Below are positions 1 through 7,071 of a stretch of 8,531 bases of DNA, one piece after another. Source of the stretch: Bradyrhizobiaceae bacterium (GTDB taxonomy: Bacteria; Pseudomonadota; Alphaproteobacteria; Rhizobiales; Xanthobacteraceae). The DNA is taken from NCBI GenBank assembly GCA_016793685.1, contig JAEULX010000016.1, positions 1-8,531 on the forward strand. Reading direction: 5' to 3'. The notes beneath the pieces were generated by a model. That model saw only the letters and a list, made by a program, of their open reading frames with translations, was not told the DNA's origin and searched no databases. Position 1 is the stretch's first letter; the number at the start of each line of letters is the position of its first letter. Both the position numbers and the translations under genes were made by a program.

Positions 1-1
1 A

Positions 2-838
2 TACGCCAAGGACGTTCTCAAGGCGTCCCTGCAGGCCAGGTTCCAGAAAGCGCATCTTTTTTACGATCGGCGTTTCGATTGCGCTGCGCCGCCCGAGGGC
101 ACGCGCTATCCCTCGAAATTGGATTTCGACAGCACGCATTCACGGGTCGTGAACATGGTGCCAGCAGGCACGCGTGTTCTCGACCTCGGTTCAGGGATCG
201 GCGCGGTTGGCGCGGCGCTCAAGGCGAAAGGATGCCATGTCGTAGGATGCGACATCGAGCGCGGTCCCTCGACGGCTCAGTTCGACCGGTTCGTGCATGT
301 CGACCTCAACGAGGCATTTCCTGATTTCGGCGCCGAGCCGTTTGGCTGCATCCTGTGTCTCGATGTGATCGAGCACCTCAAATCGCCTGAGGATTTTCTG
401 GATCGGCTCCGCGAACTCGCCGCCATGTCCGGCGCGGAGGTGATCGTGACGACGGCGAACGTCGGATTTTTCCTGATGCGGCTATCCTTGCTGTTCGGCC
501 GCTTCGAGTACGGCAAACGCGGAATTCTCGACCTGACCCATACCCGGCTCTTTACGTTCGCGACCATGCGCCGGGCCATGCGTGCCGCGGGCTTCGACAT
601 CGTGGCCGCCGAAGGCGTGCCGCTGCCGCTGCCGTTCGTCTTTGGGCCGACACTCAGTTCCGTCCTGATCCGTATCAATCAGGCGCTCTGTTGGCTGTGG
701 CCGACTTTGTGCGGCTTTCAGATACTCCTCTGCGCCCGGGCGCGCCCGAGCCTTTCGACACTGCTCGGTGAGGCCGAACGGGCGGCTGCAGAAAAGCTGC
801 CGCAGGCCATGGCCGATGCAGACAGCCGAGCTGCGTGA
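2..838 (+). CDS. Class I SAM-dependent methyltransferase, 5'-truncated by window edge (probable C-terminal half of a glycosyltransferase-methyltransferase fusion)
   Basis: The frame is open from the first base, so the true start lies outside the window; 278 residues are visible. A TTG at 119 could act as a start, but about 39 in-frame residues before it (including HLFYDRRFDCAAPPEGTRYP) read as genuine protein. The Rossmann methyltransferase core is clear: motif I LDLGSGIGAVGAAL binds SAM, the CDIE acidic residue follows beta-2, and LCLDVIEHL is the motif IV region. The C-terminal part (FGRFEYGKRGILDLTHTRLFT, then a hydrophobic stretch around VLIRINQALCWLWPTLCGF) matches my memory of proteins in which a family-2 glycosyltransferase precedes the methyltransferase; the missing N-terminal half is inference. 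The likely role is methylation of a surface polysaccharide or lipid-linked sugar; the substrate is unknown. The downstream gene, a GT-C-like membrane protein, fits this. The methyltransferase call is secure, the fusion is not. Confidence 0.85.
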   Translation, partial: YAKDVLKASLQARFQKAHLFYDRRFDCAAPPEGTRYPSKLDFDSTHSRVVNMVPAGTRVLDLGSGIGAVGAALKAKGCHVVGCDIERGPSTAQFDRFVHVDLNEAFPDFGAEPFGCILCLDVIEHLKSPEDFLDRLRELAAMSGAEVIVTTANVGFFLMRLSLLFGRFEYGKRGILDLTHTRLFTFATMRRAMRAAGFDIVAAEGVPLPLPFVFGPTLSSVLIRINQALCWLWPTLCGFQILLCARARPSLSTLLGEAERAAAEKLPQAMADADSRAA

Positions 839-926
839 GCGTTCGTCTCGGGCCGGCACATCGCTGGGCGTTACCCCTTTTCTGTCGCCCCTCCCACGCT
901 TTGTTGAACGGCGGAGGACCGGCGCG

Positions 927-962
927 ATGACGCGCAAGAGCGGTGTGGAGATATATGACTGA
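927..962 (+). CDS. 11-codon mini-ORF overlapping the start of the downstream membrane-protein gene
   Basis: ATG at 927 opens MTRKSGVEIYD and stops at TGA 960-962. A near-ideal Shine-Dalgarno GGAGGA (913-918) sits 8 nt upstream. The stop overlaps the proposed ATG (955) of the next gene in ATGACTGA, a geometry typical of translational coupling. The downstream gene's own GGAG (947-950) lies inside the mini-ORF. It could be a leader peptide that recruits ribosomes to the membrane-protein gene, or chance; no homologue is known to me. A sequencing indel joining this start to the long frame is also possible. Confidence 0.35.
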   Translation: MTRKSGVEIYD

Positions 963-2730
963 CGCCTTGATGCCCTCTATGCGCCGCCTCGCTTCGCATG
1001 CCTCAGCGTTTGCGCGGAACCTGCTCGCGTATGTGGAAGCGAACGCATGGGTGAGTTACGCTCCCATATTCCTCCTGAATATGAAGATTCTCTGGGGCAT
1101 CTGGCTTTACCGGGACCTGACGACCGGAGACACCAGCAGCTATTTTCTGACCGCCTATCGCTGGTCCAAGCAGCATGCGACGGACATTTTGTGGTCGCCG
1201 CTCTATACCTCCTTCTATGGCGAAGCGCTCTCGCTGACGCACGACATCTACGCCGCGACGATTCTCCACCGCGTCGCAATCGTCCTTCTCGCCTCCGTCG
1301 GCGTGCTGGCGGTGATGCGCCGGCTGCTTCCTCCCGGGATCGCGCTGCTGATTGCGGTGTGGTGGAGCATCCTTCCGATCAATCACGATACGCTCTACGA
1401 AGTGCACCTGTTCGGGTTGCTGCCGATGCTCGTCGCTTTTCTCATTGCGACCACGCGACCGACATCGCTGCAAAGAGGCATGGTGCTCGCGGCGCTGCTC
1501 GTCATCACTGTGCTCGTGCGCAACGAGGTCAGCATCGCGACGCTCCTGTTCGCCATCTACTGCCTGTTCGAGGAATACCGCGCCGCGCGAGCGGACGGAC
1601 GTGTTGAATGGCGGCCCCTTTTCATGCGCTCGGCAGCCTACCTCATCCCGTTGGCGCTGGCGTCGGCGCTGATCCTGTTCTTCTATTCGCATTCCATCCG
1701 GAAATTTCCCGACATCCGCGAGGCCGCCAACGTCAAGCACACGCTCAACATGTGTCAGGTCTATGCGTTCGGCCATATCCAGCGGCACCCCGAACTGACC
1801 TTCAGCCCGTGGACGGAATGCGGCCCGCTGATGCAGCAGACCTTCGGCAGCGAATTGCCCCGGCTGAGCGAGATGATGATTCATAATCCCGCGGCAGTCG
1901 TCCGCCACTTCTGGTGGAATCTCAGTTTGCTTGGGAACGGGCTTCAGGTCGCGCTGTTCAATTCCACCTCGGGCGCAGTGAACCCCGACTATGCGGACGT
2001 CAGCGCACACAGTACCCGGGCGACCTGGCTTTCGCTCCTGTATTTCGTGGTGGTTGTCGCGTCCGTGCCGACCATGCTGCGCCATCGGCGCACGTACCGG
2101 GAATACTTTTTGCAGTGCAGAGGCTTCTTCGTACTGGCCGCAGCCCTGCTCGTCACGGGATTGGCGATCGTCCTTACTCAGCGCCCGCGCCCTTCATATC
2201 TGTTCAGCGTCACCGTCTGCCTCATGGCGGTCATGGGACTGTCGCTGGCGGCGCTCACGCACCGCTTCACCCGGCAGACGAATGCCGCCTGCTTCGTCGT
2301 TGCGTTCCTGGCCCTGCTCCTGTGGCCGGGCTACTACGGCGGCGTTTCCGCCGCCCGCCCGCTTTATGCGAATTATCTCCGGCTTCAGCCGTTCGCGCCT
2401 CTTCTGACGGGAAAAGACAAGGCGGTCCTGATTGGAGATTACGCCGGAGAACTGGCGAACTATTTGCGCCTTGCTCCCACGGGAACACGCTTCTTCGACT
2501 ATTCGCTGCTGAACTCCTGGGACAGGCAGGAGCCGCTCTGTGATTTCCTGCAGCGCAAGGGCGTCTCCTTCGCTTTCCTGCAGCCGCGGATTATTGCGGA
2601 GATCCGCCGCGGGCCGGAAACGCAGGAACGGCAGGAGCCACTGCAGACCCTGCTCGGCCCGCGATGCACGCGTCTCAGTCCCGAGAGCGAACGGGATTGG
2701 GCGCTGGTGCGCGTGGATAGCCCGCAATGA
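955..2730 (+). CDS. Polytopic membrane protein, GT-C / family 39-like glycosyltransferase candidate
   Basis: 591 residues from ATG 955. GTG 943 is in frame four codons earlier, but GGAG at 947-950 fits ATG 955 better, although the 4-nt spacer is short. The protein has about ten or more hydrophobic segments in its first ~480 residues and a soluble C-terminal ~110 residues. After the first membrane segment comes YRDLTTGDTSSYF (Asp59), the position where GT-C glycosyltransferases carry their catalytic Asp in the first periplasmic loop. SPLYTSFYG follows at 81-89, NHDTLYEVHLFG at 143-154 and VRNE at 188-191. A large loop (about residues 245-330) has a Cys in LNMCQVYAFG and another in PWTECG. These enzymes move sugars from polyprenyl phosphate donors on the outer face of the inner membrane. 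No family signature is decisive, so the enzyme call is inference from topology and the Asp. It follows the methyltransferase gene by 116 nt, consistent with a surface-glycan locus. Confidence 0.75.
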   Translation: MTDALMPSMRRLASHASAFARNLLAYVEANAWVSYAPIFLLNMKILWGIWLYRDLTTGDTSSYFLTAYRWSKQHATDILWSPLYTSFYGEALSLTHDIYAATILHRVAIVLLASVGVLAVMRRLLPPGIALLIAVWWSILPINHDTLYEVHLFGLLPMLVAFLIATTRPTSLQRGMVLAALLVITVLVRNEVSIATLLFAIYCLFEEYRAARADGRVEWRPLFMRSAAYLIPLALASALILFFYSHSIRKFPDIREAANVKHTLNMCQVYAFGHIQRHPELTFSPWTECGPLMQQTFGSELPRLSEMMIHNPAAVVRHFWWNLSLLGNGLQVALFNSTSGAVNPDYADVSAHSTRATWLSLLYFVVVVASVPTMLRHRRTYREYFLQCRGFFVLAAALLVTGLAIVLTQRPRPSYLFSVTVCLMAVMGLSLAALTHRFTRQTNAACFVVAFLALLLWPGYYGGVSAARPLYANYLRLQPFAPLLTGKDKAVLIGDYAGELANYLRLAPTGTRFFDYSLLNSWDRQEPLCDFLQRKGVSFAFLQPRIIAEIRRGPETQERQEPLQTLLGPRCTRLSPESERDWALVRVDSPQ

Positions 2731-2911
2731 CCTCCGCCGCGTCCGGCGCTTGCCCGCGCTCGCCGCCTTCGGCAACATTCCTGAAGTCGGAACACGACGC
2801 GCGCCCGGTATCCAGTTGCGGTAGAAACCGTCGCGTTATCACAAAGGCCTCGTATCATTCCGCCTGCGGCTGGTATCAGTTCAGAGCCTCCCCCCATCAA
2901 TGGAGCCGTCC
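2731..2911 (+). other. Intergenic region before the small secreted-protein gene
   Basis: About 180 bp between the membrane-protein stop and the next start. TTGCGG followed by an AT-rich TTATCACAA stretch around 2817-2842 could be a weak promoter, but neither element is close enough to consensus to call. No inverted repeat followed by a T-run ends the upstream gene, so read-through into the next gene is possible. Confidence 0.3.
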
Positions 2912-3343
2912 ATGCCCTTTCGTTTTCTCGCCGTCATCGCATGGTTGTTCGTTGCCGCCATGGCGCCCGCCCGCGCCGACATTGCGCTCGTCCCCGATCC
3001 CGGCAAATGGATCGAACAGGGGCTGAAGGACATCGCGCAAGGAAAGACCGATGAATTCGCCCGCAGCTACCTTGCCCTGATCGACAAGTCGAACAACTTC
3101 GACCAGTTTGCCGAGAAGTTGCGCGTCCTTCAGCAGTTCGGCGCACCCGTGTTCATGGAGAAGGTCGTCGACGAAAAATATGGCGGCGCGCTGCGCGAGA
3201 TCATCTACGTCGCCTTGTATCGCCAGGCCGAATACATGTATTTCCGGTTCATCATGAAGAAGAACACGGACGGCTGGCTGATTACGGATTTTTCCTTCAG
3301 GCCCGAGGTGTCCGAGCTCTTCCCGAAGGATTTTCGCCACTGA
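2912..3343 (+). CDS. Small secreted (periplasmic) protein of unknown function, possible NTF2-like fold
   Basis: I chose ATG 2912 (143 residues) because GGAG at 2902-2905 lies 6 nt upstream; ATG 2900, four codons earlier, has no Shine-Dalgarno. The N-terminus MPFRFLAVIAWLFVAAMAPA followed by RA|D is a clear Sec signal peptide cut by signal peptidase I after APARA (residue 22). There is no lipobox Cys. The mature protein starts with a helical part (DPGKWIEQGLKDIAQGKTDE) and ends with alternating hydrophobic strands (EIIYVALYRQAEYMYFRFIM, then GWLITDFSFRPE). That order, with the terminal W-x-I-x-x-F-x-F strand, resembles NTF2-like domains in general, but I recognise no named family and see no catalytic residues. 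It is codirectional with the glycan-type genes upstream and convergent with chaA. Coding and export are well supported; function is unknown. Confidence 0.75.
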   Translation: MPFRFLAVIAWLFVAAMAPARADIALVPDPGKWIEQGLKDIAQGKTDEFARSYLALIDKSNNFDQFAEKLRVLQQFGAPVFMEKVVDEKYGGALREIIYVALYRQAEYMYFRFIMKKNTDGWLITDFSFRPEVSELFPKDFRH

Positions 3344-3350
3344 AATCTCA

Positions 3351-3367
3351 TTGCCGGCCGGCGGCAA
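3351..3367 (+). terminator. Short GC hairpin between convergent genes (weak terminator candidate)
   Basis: TTGCCG (3351-3356) and CGGCAA (3362-3367) are perfectly complementary around a 5-nt loop, 7 nt after the stop of the small secreted-protein gene and in the 90-bp gap facing the end of chaA. There is no T-run on either side, so Rho-independent termination is doubtful. The rest of the gap is GC-rich with further small inverted repeats such as GGCGC/GCGCC. Confidence 0.22.
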
Positions 3368-3433
3368 ACTGCTGTTCGTCGGACGGTCGCGCGGCGCTCG
3401 CGCCGGCCAGGGCGGGCGCCCCGCGGCGGCGTC

Positions 3434-4579
3434 TTACGGATTGAAGATCAGCACGAGATACACAAAAAACACCACCAGGTGCACGGCTCCCTGCAGCATG
3501 TTGGTGCGAACGCCGCCAAAGGACAGCATGCTGAGCGCCAGACTGAGGATGACCAGCACCATATCGGCGTCGGTCACTCCCAGCACGACTTTCATCCCGA
3601 TCAGCAGGCCGATGGTTAGAACGGCCGGAACCGTCAGGCTGATCGTGGCCAGAGCCGAGCCCAGGCAGATATTCACCGAGCGCTGCAGCCTGTTCGCAAG
3701 CGCCGCCTTGAACGCGGCCAGCGCCTCCGGCGTCAGCACCAAGGTTGCAACGAGGACGCCGCGGAGCGCCGGCGGCGCGCCCAGCGCGGCGATTTCGTAG
3801 TCGAGCAGAACGGCAAGCCGCTTGGCGAGAAGAACGATCGGAAGCATCGTGAGGACGAGAAAGACGGCGTGGTAATAGACCGATCGGGGACTGAGATCCT
3901 CGTGGCCGTCATCGTCGTCCTCACCGGCATGCGCGTTGCCGGCGGCGCCCGGCTGCATGAAGAAATGGCGATGACGGCGCGTCTGGATCGCCAGAAACGT
4001 CGCGTAGAGCACGACCGTCATCGTTGCGAACAGGACCGCCTGGACGGAGGTGAGCGTCGGCTCGGCCGTGGACGCGGTAAATCGCGGCAGGATCAGGCAG
4101 ATGGTCGTCAGCGGCACCAAGACCGCGAGAAACGCCCGCGCCCCCTGCAAGTTGAACTCCTGTTCGCCGTGCCGGAGCCCGCCCAGCAGCAGCGCCACTC
4201 CCACCATGCCGTTCAGCACGATCATCACCACCGCCAGCATGGTATCGCGCGCGAGCGTCGGTTCGGCGCCGCCTGTGAGCATCATCGCGACGATGAGCGA
4301 CACCTCGATGGCGATCACCGCAATCGTGAGGATCAATGTGCCGTAAGGTTCGCCGAGCAGCACGGCGAGGCAGTCGGCGTGATGGACGACGCGGAAAGCG
4401 CACCACAATATGGCGGCGAATATCCAGGCGAACAGCAGGCTGACCTTGAAGATATTCGTCAGATCGGCGAGCCATGCGTCGCCGAAAACCAGAAACAAAA
4501 TCGTCGTCGCTGCGCCGGCGATGAACGCTCCCTCCGAGCGAACGATCGAAAATGCGCCGCCTTGTTGGTGAGACGCCAA
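3434..4579 (-). CDS. chaA: Ca2+(Na+,K+):H+ antiporter, ChaA/CaCA family
   Basis: 381 residues, close to E. coli ChaA (about 366), with roughly eleven membrane helices. Landmarks shared with ChaA are, in order: LLGEPYGTLILTIAVIAIEVS (74-94, first alpha repeat with its acidic residue), TLARDT (108-113), a hydrophilic central loop holding AGEDDDDGHEDL (218-229), LTPEALAAFKA (282-292), LQRSVNICLGSALATISLTV (298-317, second alpha repeat) and RTNMLQGAVHL (358-368). The family expels cytoplasmic Ca2+, Na+ or K+ in exchange for protons; the acidic loop may sense cations. I chose a TTG start because AAAAGGGGG (4585-4593) lies 5 nt upstream and the length then fits. The frame stays open further upstream, but that part overlaps the decarboxylase gene in another frame and looks like shadow translation. 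It lies 83 nt after that gene's stop, so cotranscription is possible. Confidence 0.9.
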   Translation of the reverse strand: MASHQQGGAFSIVRSEGAFIAGAATTILFLVFGDAWLADLTNIFKVSLLFAWIFAAILWCAFRVVHHADCLAVLLGEPYGTLILTIAVIAIEVSLIVAMMLTGGAEPTLARDTMLAVVMIVLNGMVGVALLLGGLRHGEQEFNLQGARAFLAVLVPLTTICLILPRFTASTAEPTLTSVQAVLFATMTVVLYATFLAIQTRRHRHFFMQPGAAGNAHAGEDDDDGHEDLSPRSVYYHAVFLVLTMLPIVLLAKRLAVLLDYEIAALGAPPALRGVLVATLVLTPEALAAFKAALANRLQRSVNICLGSALATISLTVPAVLTIGLLIGMKVVLGVTDADMVLVILSLALSMLSFGGVRTNMLQGAVHLVVFFVYLVLIFNP

Positions 4580-4593
4580 CGCCGCCCCCTTTT
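4580..4593 (-). promoter_or_regulatory. Ribosome binding site that fixes the TTG start of chaA
   Basis: On the minus strand the sequence reads AAAAGGGGG-CGGCG-TTG. The purine run is 5 nt from the TTG at 4579. No other in-frame ATG, GTG or TTG nearby has a comparable site; the TTG at 4639 has none. This supports non-ATG initiation of the antiporter. Confidence 0.55.
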
Positions 4594-4662
4594 CGTTCGC
4601 GAGACAGCGGTTGCTAGCGAGTTTGCGCGGCAGGGGCAATCGGCGAAGGCAGAATTTGCGAC

Positions 4663-6306
4663 TTACTTCTGCGCCGCACGGTCGCGGGATAGCTTGAAGC
4701 CGGCGACGAAGCGGGCGAGCGCCCGCGAGGTCGTCCCGCGCGCCAGCATGACCTCGACCAGCGAGAACCGCCCTCGGCGCGTGACCGCGCGTTCGAGGGA
4801 TTCGATGAGTTCGCGCCGCGTCGCAACCCGCTCGCCATAGCCGCCCAGCGCGGGCGCGGTCGCGGCGAAATTCCAATCGTCGAGATAATTGAATTGCGAT
4901 TCCGGCTGGAACACCCGCAGCATTTCCCAGCTGCAATTATTGAAAAGCACGACGATCGGGTCGAGCCCGTAGCGGCGGCAATTGCCGAGTTCCCAGCCGG
5001 TCATCTGGAATGCGCCGTCGCCCACCAGGATGAGCGGACGCTCGCGGGTCGCGGCGGCGACGCCGATGCCGGCCGGCACGCCGAATCCCATTCCGGCGTA
5101 ATAGCCGGGGGCGGCGAGCGCCGTATTGTCGATCTCCAGCGCGGTGAACAGGCAATCGCCGACATCGGACGTCATCGGCATGGCGCCATGGCGATCGAAC
5201 AGATCGTTGATCGCCGCAGCGATATCGGTCGGGGTGATCGCCTGATCGTCGGCGACCAGCCCGCGCGGATAGGCGGCGCGGGGCGGCGCCGGCCGCGGCC
5301 ATACCGAGCGGATTTCGCCGGCGCGCGCAAGCAGGGCGTCGACCAAGTCCTCGAGCGGCAGGTCGGGATAGACGTGATGGCCGACCCGCACGGTGCGGTC
5401 GATGGCGAGGACGGTGCGGCGCCAGTCGAAGCTCTTCTGCGACAGCGCGAAATTGGTGTCGCAGACGATCACTCCGAGAAGCAGCAGAGCGTCCGCCTCT
5501 TCCACGAGCTGCGTTACCGCCGGATCGCCGGCGCTGCCGAGATAGGTGCCGCAGACGACGCCGGAGGAGCTTCCGAGCAGGCCACGGCCCATGAAGGTCG
5601 TCACCACGGGAACGCCCAGGGTGCGGGCGAGCGTCTCGATCTTGTCCTCCAAGCCGTAGCGGCGAATCTCGACGTCGACCATGAGGACCGGCGAAGAGGC
5701 TGCGGCAAGCTTTGCGACGATCTCGTCGGTGCATTCGCGCAAGGCCTCGGGGTCGGCGACGCGGCGCGGCAGCACGGGAACGGGCGCGACCGGCGCGTCC
5801 ACCATGTCGCGCGGCAGTTCGATATAGACCGGAAGCGAGCGCTCGCGCGCACTACGCAAAACGCGGGCGATTTCCTGCGGCGCGGTCACCGGATCGGTCA
5901 GGATCGCCTGATCGCAGGTGATCTCCTTGAAAACGGCGAATTGCGTATCGACCGAGCGCGCCTGGTGGTGCAGGAGGAACCCGCTCGCCCGCTCGCCCGC
6001 CCCCGGCGCCCCGGCGATGACGACGACCGGAGAGCGCTCGGCATAGGCGCCGGCGATCGCGTTGACGAGGTTGAAGGCCCCGGCGCCGTAGGTGACGACG
6101 GCGACGCCCAAACCCGAATTATAGCGCGCGGCGGCGTCGGCGGCGAAGCCGACGGCGGGCTCGTGGCTCAGCGTGACGCAGGGGAGGATGCCGCTCTCCT
6201 CCACCACCTTGAAAAAGGCGAGCACGAAGTCGCCCGGAATGCCGAACAATTCGCGCGCTCCGTGCGCCTTCAGACCCTGCAGGAGGGAAGCGGCAAGCGT
6301 CTGCAT
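4663..6306 (-). CDS. ipdC: Indole-3-pyruvate / phenylpyruvate decarboxylase (thiamine diphosphate enzyme)
   Basis: 547 residues from ATG 6306; an in-frame TTG two codons earlier (6312) has no better ribosome site. The three-domain ThDP decarboxylase layout is complete. The PYR domain has FGIPGDF with Asp26, SHEPAVGFAAD with catalytic Glu49 and LLHHQ with His113-His114. The central domain includes VVTTFMGRGLL. The PP domain has GDGAF (429-433) to NN (456-457), the GDG-x24-NN cofactor and Mg2+ site. Asp283 (VCDTNF) and Glu469 (FQPES) sit where Azospirillum brasilense phenylpyruvate/indolepyruvate decarboxylase has Asp282 and Glu468, and long blocks (YYAGMGFGVPAGIG, AFQMTGWELGNCRR) match it from memory. 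It would convert indole-3-pyruvate to indole-3-acetaldehyde (auxin route) or phenylpyruvate to phenylacetaldehyde; sequence alone does not settle the preference. It begins 42 nt after ssb. No aminotransferase or aldehyde dehydrogenase gene is in the window. Confidence 0.9.
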   Translation of the reverse strand: MQTLAASLLQGLKAHGARELFGIPGDFVLAFFKVVEESGILPCVTLSHEPAVGFAADAAARYNSGLGVAVVTYGAGAFNLVNAIAGAYAERSPVVVIAGAPGAGERASGFLLHHQARSVDTQFAVFKEITCDQAILTDPVTAPQEIARVLRSARERSLPVYIELPRDMVDAPVAPVPVLPRRVADPEALRECTDEIVAKLAAASSPVLMVDVEIRRYGLEDKIETLARTLGVPVVTTFMGRGLLGSSSGVVCGTYLGSAGDPAVTQLVEEADALLLLGVIVCDTNFALSQKSFDWRRTVLAIDRTVRVGHHVYPDLPLEDLVDALLARAGEIRSVWPRPAPPRAAYPRGLVADDQAITPTDIAAAINDLFDRHGAMPMTSDVGDCLFTALEIDNTALAAPGYYAGMGFGVPAGIGVAAATRERPLILVGDGAFQMTGWELGNCRRYGLDPIVVLFNNCSWEMLRVFQPESQFNYLDDWNFAATAPALGGYGERVATRRELIESLERAVTRRGRFSLVEVMLARGTTSRALARFVAGFKLSRDRAAQK

Positions 6307-6348
6307 CGGCAATCGACCGAACCTGTGGCTACCAATCCGGCGCGCACA

Positions 6349-6837
6349 TCAAAACGGAATATCGTCGTCGAGCTCATTCCGGCGCGAGCCCGACATCGCC
6401 GGCTGCCGGTCGCGGCCGGCCGTCGGCCCCGCCGCTCCGAAATCGCCACCCCCCTGATCGAACCCTTCCCCACCCCCGCCTCCGCCGGCGCGATCGAGCA
6501 AGGTCAGTTCGCCGCGAAAATTCTGCAGCACGACTTCCGTCGTATAGCGTTCGACCCCCTGCTGGTCGGTCCATTTGCGCGTCTGCAGTTGCCCCTCGAT
6601 GTAAACCTTCGAGCCCTTCTTGAGATATTGCTCGGCCACGCGGCACAAGTTCTCATTGAAGATGACGACGCGATGCCACTCGGTCTTCTCGCGCCGTTCG
6701 CCGGATCCCTTGTCGCGCCAAGTCTCCGACGTCGCCAGGCGCAAATTGGCGATCGGCCGTCCGTCCTGCGTCCGCCTGATTTCCGGATCGGCCCCGAGAT
6801 TGCCGATCAGGATCACCTTGTTGACCGAACCGGCCAT
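6349..6837 (-). CDS. ssb: Single-stranded DNA-binding protein SSB
   Basis: 162 residues with the full bacterial SSB layout. The OB-fold (about 1-112) starts MAGSVNKVILIGNLGADPEI and carries the DNA-stacking aromatics Trp40, Trp54, Phe60 and Trp89 at the E. coli positions (the last shifted by one). A Gly-rich disordered linker (113-154, with a run of six Gly) follows, then the acidic tip ELDDDIPF that recruits repair and replication proteins. The protein coats single-stranded DNA as a tetramer in replication, recombination and repair. ATG 6837 is fixed by an extended purine Shine-Dalgarno (AGGGAGGGA on the minus strand, within 6846-6855). A LexA-type SOS box lies about 235 bp upstream. The next gene in the same direction is the decarboxylase, 42 nt away, an uncommon neighbour; uvrA, which often lies divergently beside ssb in alphaproteobacteria, is absent here. 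Confidence 0.97.
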   Translation of the reverse strand: MAGSVNKVILIGNLGADPEIRRTQDGRPIANLRLATSETWRDKGSGERREKTEWHRVVIFNENLCRVAEQYLKKGSKVYIEGQLQTRKWTDQQGVERYTTEVVLQNFRGELTLLDRAGGGGGGEGFDQGGGDFGAAGPTAGRDRQPAMSGSRRNELDDDIPF

Positions 6838-6914
6838 CGTCTGATCTCCCTCCCTAAGCGCTCCACGCCATCAACCAGGCCGTCAAAGCGAGTTCCATCG
6901 ATTTTTTCCGGATG

Positions 6915-6934
6915 GCGGCGGCGCACGCCGCCGC
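6915..6934 (-). repeat. GC-rich perfect hairpin upstream of ssb
   Basis: GCGGCGGCG (6915-6923) and CGCCGCCGC (6926-6934) are perfectly complementary around CA. An RNA would form a stem of about 7-8 bp. A run of six T lies at 6902-6907, on the wrong side of the hairpin for a terminator of plus-strand transcripts, and it reads as A on the minus strand, so this is not a Rho-independent terminator. If ssb is transcribed from near the SOS box, the hairpin lies in its leader. Confidence 0.4.
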
Positions 6935-7032
6935 GGAACGCCCGGTTCGCTGAACCCAATCACCTACTCGCCGCGACGACAAGGGCCGGGAGAATCGGAT
7001 TGGACTTATGCGGAAGAAAACCATGCCGGAAC

Positions 7033-7047
7033 ACGTCCGTCGGACGT
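7033..7047. repeat. 15-nt near-perfect palindrome, possible operator
   Basis: ACGTCCG-T-CGGACGT: two 7-bp arms around one base, 25 bp from the SOS box in the ssb/porin intergenic region. The size and symmetry suit a dimeric regulator, but no known operator consensus comes to mind and chance is not excluded. Confidence 0.3.
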
Positions 7048-7071
7048 CATCGGCCGCCGCACCGCATCCAT

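Noticed and set aside
1003..2085. A 360-codon minus-strand open frame opposite the membrane-protein gene
   Set aside because: Charged low-complexity translation typical of an antisense shadow; the plus strand encodes coherent membrane helices.
3869..4840. A 323-codon plus-strand open frame
   Set aside because: It is antisense to chaA and the end of ipdC. It is His/Arg/Gln-rich, as a shadow of membrane helices would be.
4580..4936. N-terminal extension of the chaA frame to 500 residues
   Set aside because: The added part overlaps ipdC in another frame, is Arg-rich and unlike ChaA, while the TTG at 4579 has a good ribosome site.
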